DNA of 64,000 bases from Siphonobacter sp. BAB-5405 (lineage in GTDB: Bacteria; Bacteroidota; Bacteroidia; Cytophagales; Spirosomataceae): positions 1 to 64,000 of the forward strand of contig NZ_NJAG01000007.1 in assembly GCF_002872335.1 (NCBI RefSeq). The letters run 5' to 3'. Every line of letters begins with the position of its first letter. Position 1 is the first letter of the stretch. The translations under genes and the position numbers were made by a program. The notes under the pieces are model-generated. The model was not told the DNA's origin, ran no database searches, and saw nothing but the letters and a program-made list of their open reading frames with translations. This document shows positions 27,387-36,107 of this stretch, one piece after another.

Positions 27387-29285
27387 ATGAAGCACCAATT
27401 CAGAAAAATTTCCCTGGCTTTCCTACTGGGAATGACCTTAATGACGACTGCGGCGGAACGCGTTCTCGCTCAGGGACCAACGATCAACCGGGCCGATTCG
27501 CTGTACATTCGTCAGCATTACACCAAACTGGAACGGATGATTCCGATGCGGGACGGCGTGAAGCTTTTCACGTCCATTTACATTCCCAAGGACGAATCGA
27601 AGAAGTACCCCATCATGCTCGATCGTACGCCCTACAGCGTGGCTCCCTACGGCGAGGAAAAGTACAAAACGAGTATTGGTCCTTCCATGCTTTTCGCCCG
27701 GGAAGGGTACATCATTGTCTATCAGGATGTTCGGGGCAAATACATGTCCGAAGGAGACTTTGTATCAGTGAAACCCTTCAATCCTAACAAAACCAAACCA
27801 ACGGACGTAGACGAAAGCTCGGATACCTATGATACCATCGACTGGCTTTTAAAAAATTTGCCGACCCATAATGGCAAGGTAGGCACCTGGGGTATTTCGG
27901 CTCCCGGTTTTTACACGACCATGACTGCCATCGACGCTCACCCCGCCCTGAAAGCGGCCTCGCCCCAGGCTCCGGTAACGGACTGGTTTATGGGAGATGA
28001 CCGGCACCACAACGGAGCCTTCTTTCTGATGGGTACCTTTTCGTTTTTATCGTCGTACGGAGCACCCCGCCCCCAGCCTACCACGCAAACGGCCCCGCAG
28101 TTCAGTGCGTTTGGCACACCGGATTCGTACGAGTTCTATAAAAAGCTAGGTCCGATCAAAAACGTTAACGAGAAGATCTTCAAGGGTACGAATGCCATCT
28201 GGAACGAGATGATGGAAAACGAGACCTATAACGCATTCTGGCAGGCTCGTACGCCGGTGCCTCACCTGAAAAACGTAAAGCCTGCGATTCTAACCGTCGG
28301 GGGCTGGTTCGATCAGGAAGATTTGTACGGACCTCTGAAAACCTTTGCCGGGATTGAAAAGAACAGTCCGAAGACCGAGAATTTTCTCGTGATGGGCCCC
28401 TGGATTCACGGCGGCTGGTCACGCGTCAAGGGCGATGTACTGGGCAATATTCGATTTGATTCAGATACGGGCCCTTTTTACCGGGAAAACATTGAGCTAG
28501 CCTTTTTCAATCACTACCTGAAAGACCAACCAGACCCGAAGCTCCCGAAAGCGTACATTTTTGAAACGGGTTCGAATCAGTGGAAAAAGTACGACGCCTG
28601 GCCGCCGAAGCAGTCGGAGGAAAAGAATCTGTACTTCCACCCCAACGGCCAGTTGTCCTTCGAAGCTCCCAAGGCCAATTCCTTTATGGAGTACCTCAGT
28701 GATCCGGACAAGCCCGTACCCTTTACGAGCGAAATCCGGAACATTCGCGGAGCTGACTTCATGTACGAAGATCAGCGATTTGCCGCCACGCGTCCTGACG
28801 TACTCGTCTACGAATCGGAGGTACTAACGGAAGATGTGACCATTTCCGGAAACGTGATGGCCGACCTGTTTGTATCGACGACGGGTACAGATGCCGATTT
28901 TGTGGTCAAACTCATTGATGTATATCCTGGGGATGCTCCCAATAACAGTCCAATTGCGGGTACGAAAATGGGTGGTTTTCAGTTAATGGTACGTGGCGAA
29001 GTCATGCGTTCGAAATTCCGTAAAAGCTTCTCCAAACCCGAAGCCCTCGTACCGAATCAGGTAGCAGAAGTAAAATTCGACATGCAGGACGCGGCTCACT
29101 GCTTCAAGAAAGGTCATAAAATCATGGTACAGGTGCAAAGCTCCTGGTTCCCGCTGGTAGACCGTAATCCGCAGAAGTTCGTCAACATTTATAAAGCCAG
29201 CGAATCCGATTTTCAGAAAGCTACGCACCGGGTGTATGCTTCGCCGAAGCAAGCTTCGCATGTGAAGGTGCGGGTGGTGAAGTAA
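27387..29285 (+). CDS. CocE/NonD family serine hydrolase, exported
   Basis: Start at 27387 (MKHQFRKISLAFLLGMTLMT), a signal peptide ending ERVLAQ; the upstream frame is low-complexity repeat sequence. Family landmarks of the S15/CocE alpha/beta hydrolases: PMRDGVKLFTSIYIPKD, YQDVRGKYMSEGDF, the nucleophile serine in TWGISAPG, the Asp in WFDQEDLYGP and the His in GPWIHGGWSR. A C-terminal jelly-roll domain follows. Members cleave X-Pro dipeptides, cocaine esters or glutaryl-cephalosporins; the substrate here is likely a periplasmic peptide or ester. Length is about 632 residues. Confidence 0.88.
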   Translation: MKHQFRKISLAFLLGMTLMTTAAERVLAQGPTINRADSLYIRQHYTKLERMIPMRDGVKLFTSIYIPKDESKKYPIMLDRTPYSVAPYGEEKYKTSIGPSMLFAREGYIIVYQDVRGKYMSEGDFVSVKPFNPNKTKPTDVDESSDTYDTIDWLLKNLPTHNGKVGTWGISAPGFYTTMTAIDAHPALKAASPQAPVTDWFMGDDRHHNGAFFLMGTFSFLSSYGAPRPQPTTQTAPQFSAFGTPDSYEFYKKLGPIKNVNEKIFKGTNAIWNEMMENETYNAFWQARTPVPHLKNVKPAILTVGGWFDQEDLYGPLKTFAGIEKNSPKTENFLVMGPWIHGGWSRVKGDVLGNIRFDSDTGPFYRENIELAFFNHYLKDQPDPKLPKAYIFETGSNQWKKYDAWPPKQSEEKNLYFHPNGQLSFEAPKANSFMEYLSDPDKPVPFTSEIRNIRGADFMYEDQRFAATRPDVLVYESEVLTEDVTISGNVMADLFVSTTGTDADFVVKLIDVYPGDAPNNSPIAGTKMGGFQLMVRGEVMRSKFRKSFSKPEALVPNQVAEVKFDMQDAAHCFKKGHKIMVQVQSSWFPLVDRNPQKFVNIYKASESDFQKATHRVYASPKQASHVKVRVVK

Positions 29286-29307
29286 GGAAGGTATAGCAGA
29301 CATTAGG

Positions 29308-29337
29308 AAAGGACGGAGAAATATCCGTCCTTTTTTA
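29308..29337 (+). terminator. Terminator of the CocE-type gene
   Basis: Ten-bp stem aaaggacgga/tccgtccttt with a six-base loop and a run of T, 22 bases after the stop codon. Confidence 0.88.
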
Positions 29338-29424
29338 TATAAAAAGTTTGATAACCTTACTCGCCCAGAGTTTCATTGGGGCAGAATAGTACCTGATCGT
29401 TTTTAAAGTATTACCTACATTCCT

Positions 29425-30315
29425 ATGCAAATTGTTTTAACGGGTAGCTCTGGCCGGGTTGGACGAGCCATTTATCAGGCACTTGCTGCCAAACACCAAG
29501 TGATAGGTATTGATCGGTCGCCTTTCTCTACGACAAAGATTGTAGCCGATTTTGTTGACACTGAGTTGCTGGTTCGAGCAATGCGGGGGGCTGACGCTGT
29601 CATTCATACAGCTGCTCTTCACGCCCCTCACGTAGGAATAGTTCCTGATATTGAATTTCATCGTATTAATGTGGAAGGCACTCTTCTGGTGCTTGAAGCT
29701 GCCCGGACCGCTGGCCTGCACCGCCTTGTATTCACTAGTACCACTGCTCTATTTGGCCAAACAATTGATGGGGGCGTTGCTGGCTGGGTTACGGATGAGA
29801 CCATCCCTAAACCCCGTAGTATTTATCACCAAACAAAATTAGCCGCCGAATCTTTGCTCCAGGAAGCAGCCGATGAATCTTTAGCTATCCGCGTGATTCG
29901 TATGTCTCGCAGCTTTCCAGACCAAGCTGACGTGATGGCTATGCATCGCTTATCTAGAGGGGTAGATATTCGTGATGTCGCCGACGCACACGTAGCTGCA
30001 CTCACTAACGATGGGCCTTTCTATCAAAGCTATATTATCTCTGGGAAAACCCCATTCCTACCCGAAGACTGTTCGCTATTAGCTATTAATTTAAAAGAAG
30101 TGATTCGGAAACGTGCTCCGGAATTACTGATAGCCTTTCAAAAGCGGGGCTGGGAACTACCTTCGTCCATCGATCGGGTATACGACTCAAGCTCAGCACG
30201 ATTAGGCTTAGGGTGGACGCCTCAATATGGCTTCGAAGAAGTATTATCGCAATTGGATCGTCGAAGTCTGGAAGTGCTTCCGGTTCATATTCGTCATAAT
30301 CATTTGGAAGAATAG
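29425..30315 (+). CDS. NAD-dependent epimerase/dehydratase family protein
   Basis: Extended short-chain dehydrogenase. The Rossmann glycine motif is TGSSGRVGRAI (residues 6-16), followed by VIGIDRSPF and HTAALHAPHVG; the catalytic YxxxK is in IYHQTKLAAESL near residues 134-145. The C-terminal half is shorter and less typical, so the substrate (nucleotide sugar or other) is not clear. It opens a stretch of genes separated by a shared hairpin repeat. Confidence 0.82.
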   Translation: MQIVLTGSSGRVGRAIYQALAAKHQVIGIDRSPFSTTKIVADFVDTELLVRAMRGADAVIHTAALHAPHVGIVPDIEFHRINVEGTLLVLEAARTAGLHRLVFTSTTALFGQTIDGGVAGWVTDETIPKPRSIYHQTKLAAESLLQEAADESLAIRVIRMSRSFPDQADVMAMHRLSRGVDIRDVADAHVAALTNDGPFYQSYIISGKTPFLPEDCSLLAINLKEVIRKRAPELLIAFQKRGWELPSSIDRVYDSSSARLGLGWTPQYGFEEVLSQLDRRSLEVLPVHIRHNHLEE

Positions 30316-30318
30316 TAC

Positions 30319-30419
30319 CCTGCTTACCCCAATTACAAATCGGGGCATTTTTGGTCAAGCGTCTGAGACGCGAAACCTGCCACCCCGATCATTCCATGAT
30401 GGTTTCAAACCGGGGTGAG
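30319..30419 (+). repeat. 3'-UTR hairpin repeat family, copy A
   Basis: Begins four bases after the epimerase stop codon. It contains ccccaattacaaatcgggg (30327-30345), the GGTCAAGCGTC/GACGCGAAACC module (30353-30377) and the 38-base hairpin with ccccgatcattccat and ggggtgag (30382-30419). Copies B and C share the last two parts in the same order relative to the preceding gene. Confidence 0.8.
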
Positions 30420-30454
30420 TCGAGCGGAGACAATTGTTATTGCTAATTCGTTGA

Positions 30455-30498
30455 ATAGGGCTGTTCCTAAATACATGAGGAACAGCCCTATTTATTTC
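30455..30498 (+). terminator. Terminator after the epimerase gene
   Basis: Fourteen-bp perfect stem atagggctgttcct/aggaacagccctat with a nine-base loop, then ttatttct. Confidence 0.8.
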
Positions 30499-30586
30499 TA
30501 CATAAAGAGCACCCAATGAAAGGAATGCTTTCGTCATGCCTTATTTTGTGCCGGTGTAATTAACCACTGTTGATCCCTAACTTAAT

Positions 30587-31711
30587 ATGTCCCGGAAACT
30601 TTATCTAGTAGCATCCTTTTTGTTCCTTACTCTACTTCAGCACTTTGCTTTTGCTCAGTCAGCAAGTATTACCTGGACGCCTACGACCCGCCTTACGTAT
30701 CAGGATTTTCAGATTAGTCCGGCCGGAAATTCCATTCACCTTTTGCTTAATTATGAATATGAATTAATTCCACAACCTTTTGGCAAATACACTCCTATCG
30801 TCAAAGCTACTGCCACACTTGACCCTACCCTTTCTACCCTCTCAGAGGCCAATGAGATCAATTTACGATATGCTCAGATTTACTTCAATATCTATGGATA
30901 TGGTGCGAGGCTGATCCAGGTGAAAACGGTAGAAATGGGCACTTTACAAGGAAATACAGAGTCGATAAGATCGGTAATGAATCGCCATTACGGGCAAATT
31001 AGTCTACGCGTGAAACAATTGACGAACGCTTTTGATACGGACCTAAAAGTAAAGCCCGTTCCTGAAGTTCTGGATCAATGGGAACGTGACGTACAGCGTT
31101 TAACTGAAGAAACTCCAGAAGTTGAAATAAAAAATCAATTGAGTAAATGGCAATTGGGAATGTACGCAGGCGTAGGTCGGAACGTTATGCAGGGAAAAAC
31201 CAAATCATACTTTACGGATGCCACGAGTTTTAATTTCGGTTTTTCTTTCGATGTAAAGAAATCACGATTTAGCTGGGATATGAATTTAGGCTTTAACCGA
31301 ACTATAGATTATTTCGAACGCAGGGGCGTGTGGGAGCCCGGAACAAAAGCTAGCCTGGCAACCTTCGAGTTTACGTACGGGCGAAAACTTCAGCGGCAAG
31401 ACTGGCTTTGGGTTCCTTACGTAGGACTTGGAGTCAATGAATTCACTCCCAGAGGAAACGATGACAACGATCGTCGTAATTTGACGGGTTATGTGCCCGT
31501 AGTTGGTCTGGAAATCACTCGTTACCTCAAGCATACGATTCACCCCGGCCAGCGATCCGGTTTCTTTTGCAAAACCCGTTTATCAGCCAGTCCTACCACG
31601 TTCTTTACAAACTTTACCGGCACACACCTTAACTTACGATTAGCCATTGGCTTCGATGCTGCTAGAGTAAGAAAAGAGATGGCTTACGTGAAGAAGAATG
31701 TGGTCATTTAA
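30587..31711 (+). CDS. Exported protein: degenerate DUF922-like N-half, beta-barrel-like C-half
   Basis: The signal peptide ends HFAFAQ. The N-half starts ITWTPTTRLTYQDFQI, resembling the opening of DUF922 putative zinc proteases (W-P-x-x-x-LTW-x-DF), and the segment where those carry an HExxHF motif reads NLRYAQIYFNIYG, so metal ligands appear lost. From about residue 190 to the end the sequence alternates aromatic and polar residues (FNFGFSFDVKKSRFSWDMNL, VPYVGLGVNEF), as in outer-membrane barrels. No enzymatic function can be assigned. DUF922 kinship is inferred by eye. Confidence 0.6.
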   Translation: MSRKLYLVASFLFLTLLQHFAFAQSASITWTPTTRLTYQDFQISPAGNSIHLLLNYEYELIPQPFGKYTPIVKATATLDPTLSTLSEANEINLRYAQIYFNIYGYGARLIQVKTVEMGTLQGNTESIRSVMNRHYGQISLRVKQLTNAFDTDLKVKPVPEVLDQWERDVQRLTEETPEVEIKNQLSKWQLGMYAGVGRNVMQGKTKSYFTDATSFNFGFSFDVKKSRFSWDMNLGFNRTIDYFERRGVWEPGTKASLATFEFTYGRKLQRQDWLWVPYVGLGVNEFTPRGNDDNDRRNLTGYVPVVGLEITRYLKHTIHPGQRSGFFCKTRLSASPTTFFTNFTGTHLNLRLAIGFDAARVRKEMAYVKKNVVI

Positions 31712-31748
31712 CACCTGTTCATCCCGCTTTGTAATTGTTGTTGAATGC

Positions 31749-31797
31749 CCTGCTTGCCCCGATTGGTAACCGTCATGGAGAGATCGGGGCAAGCAGG
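31749..31797. repeat. 3'-UTR hairpin repeat family, copy D
   Basis: Perfect 15-bp stem cctgcttgccccgat/atcggggcaagcagg with a 19-base loop, 38 bases after the upstream stop codon. The core ccccgattggtaaccgtcat matches copy C (ccccgatttataaccgttat), and the flanking cctgctta/g matches the start of copy A. Confidence 0.8.
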
Positions 31798-31917
31798 CGA
31801 GTGAAGCGGATCCAAAATGCGATAAGTAACTTTCAGCAAACTTCCATTTCTCTACTGACATAGGGCTGTCATTCTTACCTCGCTCCTTTGCGAGGTCATT
31901 CAACAATCCTATCGCTT

Positions 31918-32388
31918 ATGGAGATCGTCACCATCGAACCTTTCTATTTTGTGGGCCTTGCCGTTCGCACGACGAATGAAAACGGGCAGGCAGCCCTGGA
32001 TCTGGGCACTTTATGGAAGCAATTTCTATCACAAAACCTCATCGATCAGATTCCTGACCCATTAGACTCTACCCTGCATTGTCTCTACACCGATTACGAA
32101 CAGGACCATACCAGGCCCTATACTGCCTTACTCGGCTGTAAAGTTCGTTCGCTGGACCATGTTCCGGAAGGGTTTGTGGGGAAGACGGTAGCAGGCGGCA
32201 CCTACGGCGTATTTAAAACAGCAGGAAAACTCAGCGAAGGCATTGTCTATCAGCAGTGGCTAAGAATCTGGAACACGGATCTCAACCGAAACTACACCAC
32301 TGACTTTGAAGTATATACGACCAATAATCCAGAGGACGAAGTTGTCGCTATTTACATTGCCCTAAACGACTCCGCTCGTCTTGATTAG
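31918..32388 (+). CDS. Stand-alone GyrI-like/AraC effector-binding domain protein
   Basis: The start at 31918 (MEIVTIEPFYFVGLAVRTTNE) follows the usual pattern of effector-binding domains, whose first strand reads PxxxVxGLxxxT. About 156 residues with two SHS2-like repeats; LYTDYEQDH, TALLGCKV and VAGGTYGVFKTAG are typical, as is the closing FEVYTTN..EVVAIYIAL. There is no DNA-binding domain, so it is a free small-molecule-binding protein or hydrolase of the GyrI-like group, not an AraC regulator. Confidence 0.82.
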   Translation: MEIVTIEPFYFVGLAVRTTNENGQAALDLGTLWKQFLSQNLIDQIPDPLDSTLHCLYTDYEQDHTRPYTALLGCKVRSLDHVPEGFVGKTVAGGTYGVFKTAGKLSEGIVYQQWLRIWNTDLNRNYTTDFEVYTTNNPEDEVVAIYIALNDSARLD

Positions 32389-32400
32389 TAATCATCATAG

Positions 32401-32486
32401 AATGATCAGGGCATTTTTGGTCAAGCGTCACAGACGCGAAACCATTCCACCCCAATCATTCCATAACGATTTAAAATCGGGGTGAG
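32401..32486 (+). repeat. 3'-UTR hairpin repeat family, copy B
   Basis: Starts 13 bases after the upstream stop codon. It carries the GGTCAAGCGTC/GACGCGAAACC module (32419-32443) and the 38-base hairpin accccaatcattccataacg... to ggggtgag (32449-32486), in the same order and spacing as copy A. Confidence 0.82.
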
Positions 32487-32534
32487 CTAAATTTTTTCGT
32501 TACTTCGCCCCTGTTCTCAAACCTCTCTAAACTG

Positions 32535-32969
32535 ATGAAATTTCTCTTTGCTGGCTTTTTTTTCGTAAGCCTAACCGCCTGCCAATCCCATGATGACCTT
32601 CAGGGAACCTGGCAATTAGTATCCTCGGCTAAAATCGAAAAGGGTCGAACCACTACGGATGATTGGTCGGGTAAGAAAATGATCAAAATTCTGAATGCGA
32701 CTCATTTTTCATTCCTGAATCACGATACAAACGGCGGGAAAGATTCTACGACAGCCTCGTTCGTAGCTGGCGGTGGTACCTATACCCATGAAGGAGATCG
32801 GTACACGGAACAGGTAGAATACTGTAGTTACCGACCATACGAAGGAAAAAGTTTTGATTTTACTGTAGAAATTAAACAGGATACGCTTATTCAGACGGGC
32901 AAGGAAGAAGTGAAGGAGATGGGTATTAACCACGTTATCGTGGAGAAGTACGTCCGGGTTAAAAATTAA
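32535..32969 (+). CDS. Lipocalin-like small lipoprotein
   Basis: Begins MKFLFAGFFFVSLTACQSH with lipobox LTAC. The mature N-terminus DLQGTWQLVSSAKI is the G-x-W strand of small lipocalin-like or DUF4488-like proteins; the product continues with THFSFLNHDT, GGGTYTHEGDRYTEQVEY and a final EKYVRVK strand. Length of 144 fits a single eight-strand barrel. The ligand is unknown. It is followed by its own terminator. Confidence 0.75.
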   Translation: MKFLFAGFFFVSLTACQSHDDLQGTWQLVSSAKIEKGRTTTDDWSGKKMIKILNATHFSFLNHDTNGGKDSTTASFVAGGGTYTHEGDRYTEQVEYCSYRPYEGKSFDFTVEIKQDTLIQTGKEEVKEMGINHVIVEKYVRVKN

Positions 32970-33003
32970 GCAGCCTGTTTCAATCCTACTGTCTTTTTTA
33001 ATC

Positions 33004-33028
33004 AGCCCGGTTCGTACCGGGCTTTTTC
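33004..33028 (+). terminator. Terminator of the lipocalin-like gene
   Basis: Eight-bp stem agcccggt/accgggct with tetraloop tcgt and a T run. Confidence 0.85.
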
Positions 33029-33141
33029 TTACCCAATCTGTTTCTTCCTGTCGATACAGTTCAGACGATGTTTTCAGCAATTCAGTCAGGTTCGTCTATA
33101 AGCTACGCATCTCTTCTACTAGGTTCGTGGAAACAAAAGCC

Positions 33142-33786
33142 ATGAACTATTTTTTTATCACGTTAGCCCTGCTGGTCAGTACCGTCGCCCGAGCTCAGTA
33201 CCAGCCCCTGGGGGCCATCACGCAACCCGTCGAAGGTTTCGTCATCACTACGCAGGGCGATACGCTGGTCGGTGAAGTTCGTATTGTTTCACTTACGAAC
33301 GACTCACCCGCTAGCGTAACCGTACAAATTCCCGATCACGAAAAGCAGAAGTTCAGGAGTCTTGAACTGCGGGTAATTGCCCAGCAGATTCCTGATTTCG
33401 CGTACCGAACGGGCAGCATTCCCCGCGAACGCGAGTATGTACTGTTTGAACGCGTTACGAATCCGAGAACTGATAAATCAGTATTACTGGAACGATTGAC
33501 GCCAGCGGACGGTCCTTTGGCTCTGTATTTCGATCCTTCGGGTTGGAAAAATTCGCCGGGATTTACCTTCGGCAATTTCACCATTAGCCGGGAGCAGGAA
33601 CTCAGCTATATTCTGGTGAAAAACAATCATGCTTTTTTCCTGGCTCGTCCGACTGACGTTGAGCAGATTCACCAAAAAGTCATGTCCGACTGCCCAGCTT
33701 TTCTAGAGCGTTATCCAACGGCTACACGTCGCGACTGGCAAGAACTGGGCGAACGCGTGGTCTTCTACAACCAATCCTGCCCGTAA
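33142..33786 (+). CDS. Exported protein of unknown function
   Basis: I prefer the ATG at 33142 (MNYFFITLALLVSTVARAQ) over the GTG at 33127 because it gives a compact signal peptide. The mature protein starts with a motif common in exported Bacteroidota proteins, GFVITTQGDTLVGEVRI, followed by a beta-rich body and no catalytic signature. The last 40 residues contain two cysteines (SDCPAF and NQSCP). It lies 49 bases before the next lipoprotein gene and may be co-transcribed with it. Confidence 0.65.
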   Translation: MNYFFITLALLVSTVARAQYQPLGAITQPVEGFVITTQGDTLVGEVRIVSLTNDSPASVTVQIPDHEKQKFRSLELRVIAQQIPDFAYRTGSIPREREYVLFERVTNPRTDKSVLLERLTPADGPLALYFDPSGWKNSPGFTFGNFTISREQELSYILVKNNHAFFLARPTDVEQIHQKVMSDCPAFLERYPTATRRDWQELGERVVFYNQSCP

Positions 33787-33835
33787 TTCAAGCTACAGAA
33801 CTTATTCCATCTACCACATTCTGAGTTATCTATTC

Positions 33836-34231
33836 ATGAAAAAGTATTGGCTGATATTCTTCACCACCGTGAGTCTGACTGCCTGCGAGCGTTCTATTGA
33901 TTCGTTTACGCTCCGGATCGAACCCGTTTTTGCTCGAATCACCCAACTTCCTGAAACGGGACAAGTTTCCAAACCACTCCGGATCAACCTTCGGGTGCAG
34001 GAACCCAATCCGTGTTACCAGGACATGAGCCTCTTATTGGAAAAGGAAAGTGAATTTACGTATCGCCTACAGGCTAATTCAGGATATGTAAACCATAACC
34101 ATGCCTGTTCACAGGTTGTAGTCGTGACGGATACAGCCATCACCTTTGTACCTCCACAAAAAGGCACCTACGTTATTCATACCAACAAGCCGCCCCTGCC
34201 CGTACAAACCGATTCTATTCGGGTAGAATAA
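33836..34231 (+). CDS. Small lipoprotein of unknown function
   Basis: Begins MKKYWLIFFTTVSLTACERS, lipobox LTAC. The 131-residue product is rich in beta-prone stretches (LRINLRVQEPNPCY, TYRLQANSGYV, TAITFVPPQKGTYVIHTNK) and looks like a single Ig-like or jelly-roll domain. No named family is recognised. It ends at a bidirectional terminator. Confidence 0.68.
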   Translation: MKKYWLIFFTTVSLTACERSIDSFTLRIEPVFARITQLPETGQVSKPLRINLRVQEPNPCYQDMSLLLEKESEFTYRLQANSGYVNHNHACSQVVVVTDTAITFVPPQKGTYVIHTNKPPLPVQTDSIRVE

Positions 34232-34249
34232 CCTGGTATTGGTTAAGTA

Positions 34250-34286
34250 AAAAAGGGCGATGTGTTTAAAACATATCGCCCTTTTT
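34250..34286. terminator. Bidirectional terminator
   Basis: Stem aaaaagggcgat/atcgcccttttt extended by tgttt/aaaca-type pairing; lies between convergent genes and has T runs in both directions. Confidence 0.92.
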
Positions 34287-34297
34287 GGGAGATAAAA

Positions 34298-35776
34298 CTA
34301 CTTTTTAGATGCCAGATATTGTTCATAAATTGAATCTGACTTCCCCAGGTATTGATTTGCTTCGCGTAAGGTCCAGCGTTCTTTTAGTACCAGGTACGTA
34401 TTCGGATAAGCATTGTACGGAACCGGAGTAAATGTTACGTTCTTGGGAAAATAATAAGCCGTGAGTTGATTCACGCGAACTGCTCGAATGATCCGACCGA
34501 TGGCAATAAAGCAGGATGAAAATACGAGCAGTAAACAAATCGTTATGAATTGACTTTTACCGGGAACCTCTTTGACTATACGAATGGGCTTGGTCAAAAT
34601 AGACAGGGGCTCAAACAGATATGAGCCAATAATGACTAAATAAGGCATCGGACCCCGGAAGAGAAAATCATTGACTTTACCCATTCGATATAGGGAAAAG
34701 AACAGAATTAAAACTAAAATAGTATTAAATAAATAGTCCGGTAAAATTTGACTGTATTGGCTTAAATACCGCCGGGCCAGAAAGAACAGGAATAGATTTA
34801 AGCCAATGTTCGTAGCAAACTCTTTGAAGGTATTTACATGATCCTCACGAAAAGTCCAGATGAAGCCAGAAATGGGTACTTGCTGATGGGAAGAAAAATA
34901 GAAGAGAGGGGGTAATACGATTAAAGCTGGCACTACTAACTTCAAAATAAATGTATACCAATTACGCCTGTAATGTGATAAAATGAAGTTTCGAATCACT
35001 ATAATTACCATTAATAAACTCATGGTAAGGGCGGGGAATACAGCCCACCAGAACGAAAGTACAATAGCAAAAAAACTGTCTTCAACATCCTGCCTGTATT
35101 TGAGAGCAAAAACTAACATTCCAGCCATAATGAACGAAGGAATCGATTGATTGGGTACCCAGAGGAGGTTTTCAAAGTTCGACCAGATTTCCACACCAAA
35201 GTCCTGATAATCATAGAAATGTACTGAAAATTTAGCAAAGAAAGTTTTCAGTACATGGGCCGTATCTCCGATCGTCAGGGCCAGCAATACCAGAACGATT
35301 TTCCGATTAAGTATCAGATAAATCCAGAATAATCCCAGAAAGAAACCTAGATACGTCCAGATAAATATAGCTGATTCACTTAATTGATGGGTAATTTTGG
35401 ATACTAATCCAGGCACTACGTAGTAGCCAAAATAGTACGAGACATTAGGTCCTCTTTCAGGCATTTTTAAGGGCCAGTCGTGCACGAATAAATCATAATG
35501 CTTGGTATTGTGGGCCCAGTAGTCAAACGTTTGATGACACAATCCGCTAACGCCCGAAATCAGGGTAATAAACAGAGCGAAGGCCGCAACGATAGATACA
35601 TCTTTACGCCGGATGGATTGTCCGATCGGTAAAGTCCGAACCTGATACGCATATACTAATAACAGCAGAGGAATGGCAATACAGGCAACTATTGTATTGA
35701 ACCAGTAATAAAAGAAGACGAGATTTGGCAGCAATAGGTAACCCGCACTCAGCAGATGTAACTGACGAGAATTCAT
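34298..35776 (-). CDS. Large polytopic membrane protein, possibly GT-C type
   Basis: The 492-residue protein has about eleven or twelve hydrophobic helices. An early periplasm-facing loop after helix 3 contains the acidic/aromatic DYWAHNTKHYDLFVHDWP and then RGPNVSYYFGYYVVPGL, which resembles the first loop of GT-C glycosyltransferases and related O-antigen or mannosyl transferases; a second large loop lies near the C-terminus. This is inference from topology; no exact family is recognised. The AT-richer codon use sets it apart from the helicase downstream. Confidence 0.55.
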   Translation of the reverse strand: MNSRQLHLLSAGYLLLPNLVFFYYWFNTIVACIAIPLLLLVYAYQVRTLPIGQSIRRKDVSIVAAFALFITLISGVSGLCHQTFDYWAHNTKHYDLFVHDWPLKMPERGPNVSYYFGYYVVPGLVSKITHQLSESAIFIWTYLGFFLGLFWIYLILNRKIVLVLLALTIGDTAHVLKTFFAKFSVHFYDYQDFGVEIWSNFENLLWVPNQSIPSFIMAGMLVFALKYRQDVEDSFFAIVLSFWWAVFPALTMSLLMVIIVIRNFILSHYRRNWYTFILKLVVPALIVLPPLFYFSSHQQVPISGFIWTFREDHVNTFKEFATNIGLNLFLFFLARRYLSQYSQILPDYLFNTILVLILFFSLYRMGKVNDFLFRGPMPYLVIIGSYLFEPLSILTKPIRIVKEVPGKSQFITICLLLVFSSCFIAIGRIIRAVRVNQLTAYYFPKNVTFTPVPYNAYPNTYLVLKERWTLREANQYLGKSDSIYEQYLASKK

Positions 35777-36107
35777 ACCAGTCTTTTTTAAGGGCTCTTA
35801 AAAAAACAAGTTCATGCAAATTCTTACGTACTCCAGAAACGATACTGAATTTAAAAACGACCATACCCTACCCGTTAGATCATCCATACGGATACATCTT
35901 ACCAGGGAAAAGTACTTAAAAATGGTGGCTTTATTACGAAGCGGTAATCGTATCAACAAGCCAAGTCGTACCTTTAAAAAGTGTGAACAGTAAGCGGCCT
36001 GTTCAGGATAGATAAGCGAAAAAAGAATAGATACTGTTCACAAATGGGATATACGCTAACGCGTGGTTAACGTTAGCCAAGGTAAAGAATAAATTTTAAA
36101 TACCGAA
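35777..36107. other. Gap without a recognisable gene
   Basis: This 331-base AT-rich gap lies between two minus-strand genes, downstream of the helicase. It contains one small hairpin, gctaacg/cgttagc (36055-36077), 31 bases after the helicase stop codon, without a T run. No ORF with coding character is seen. Confidence 0.4.
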
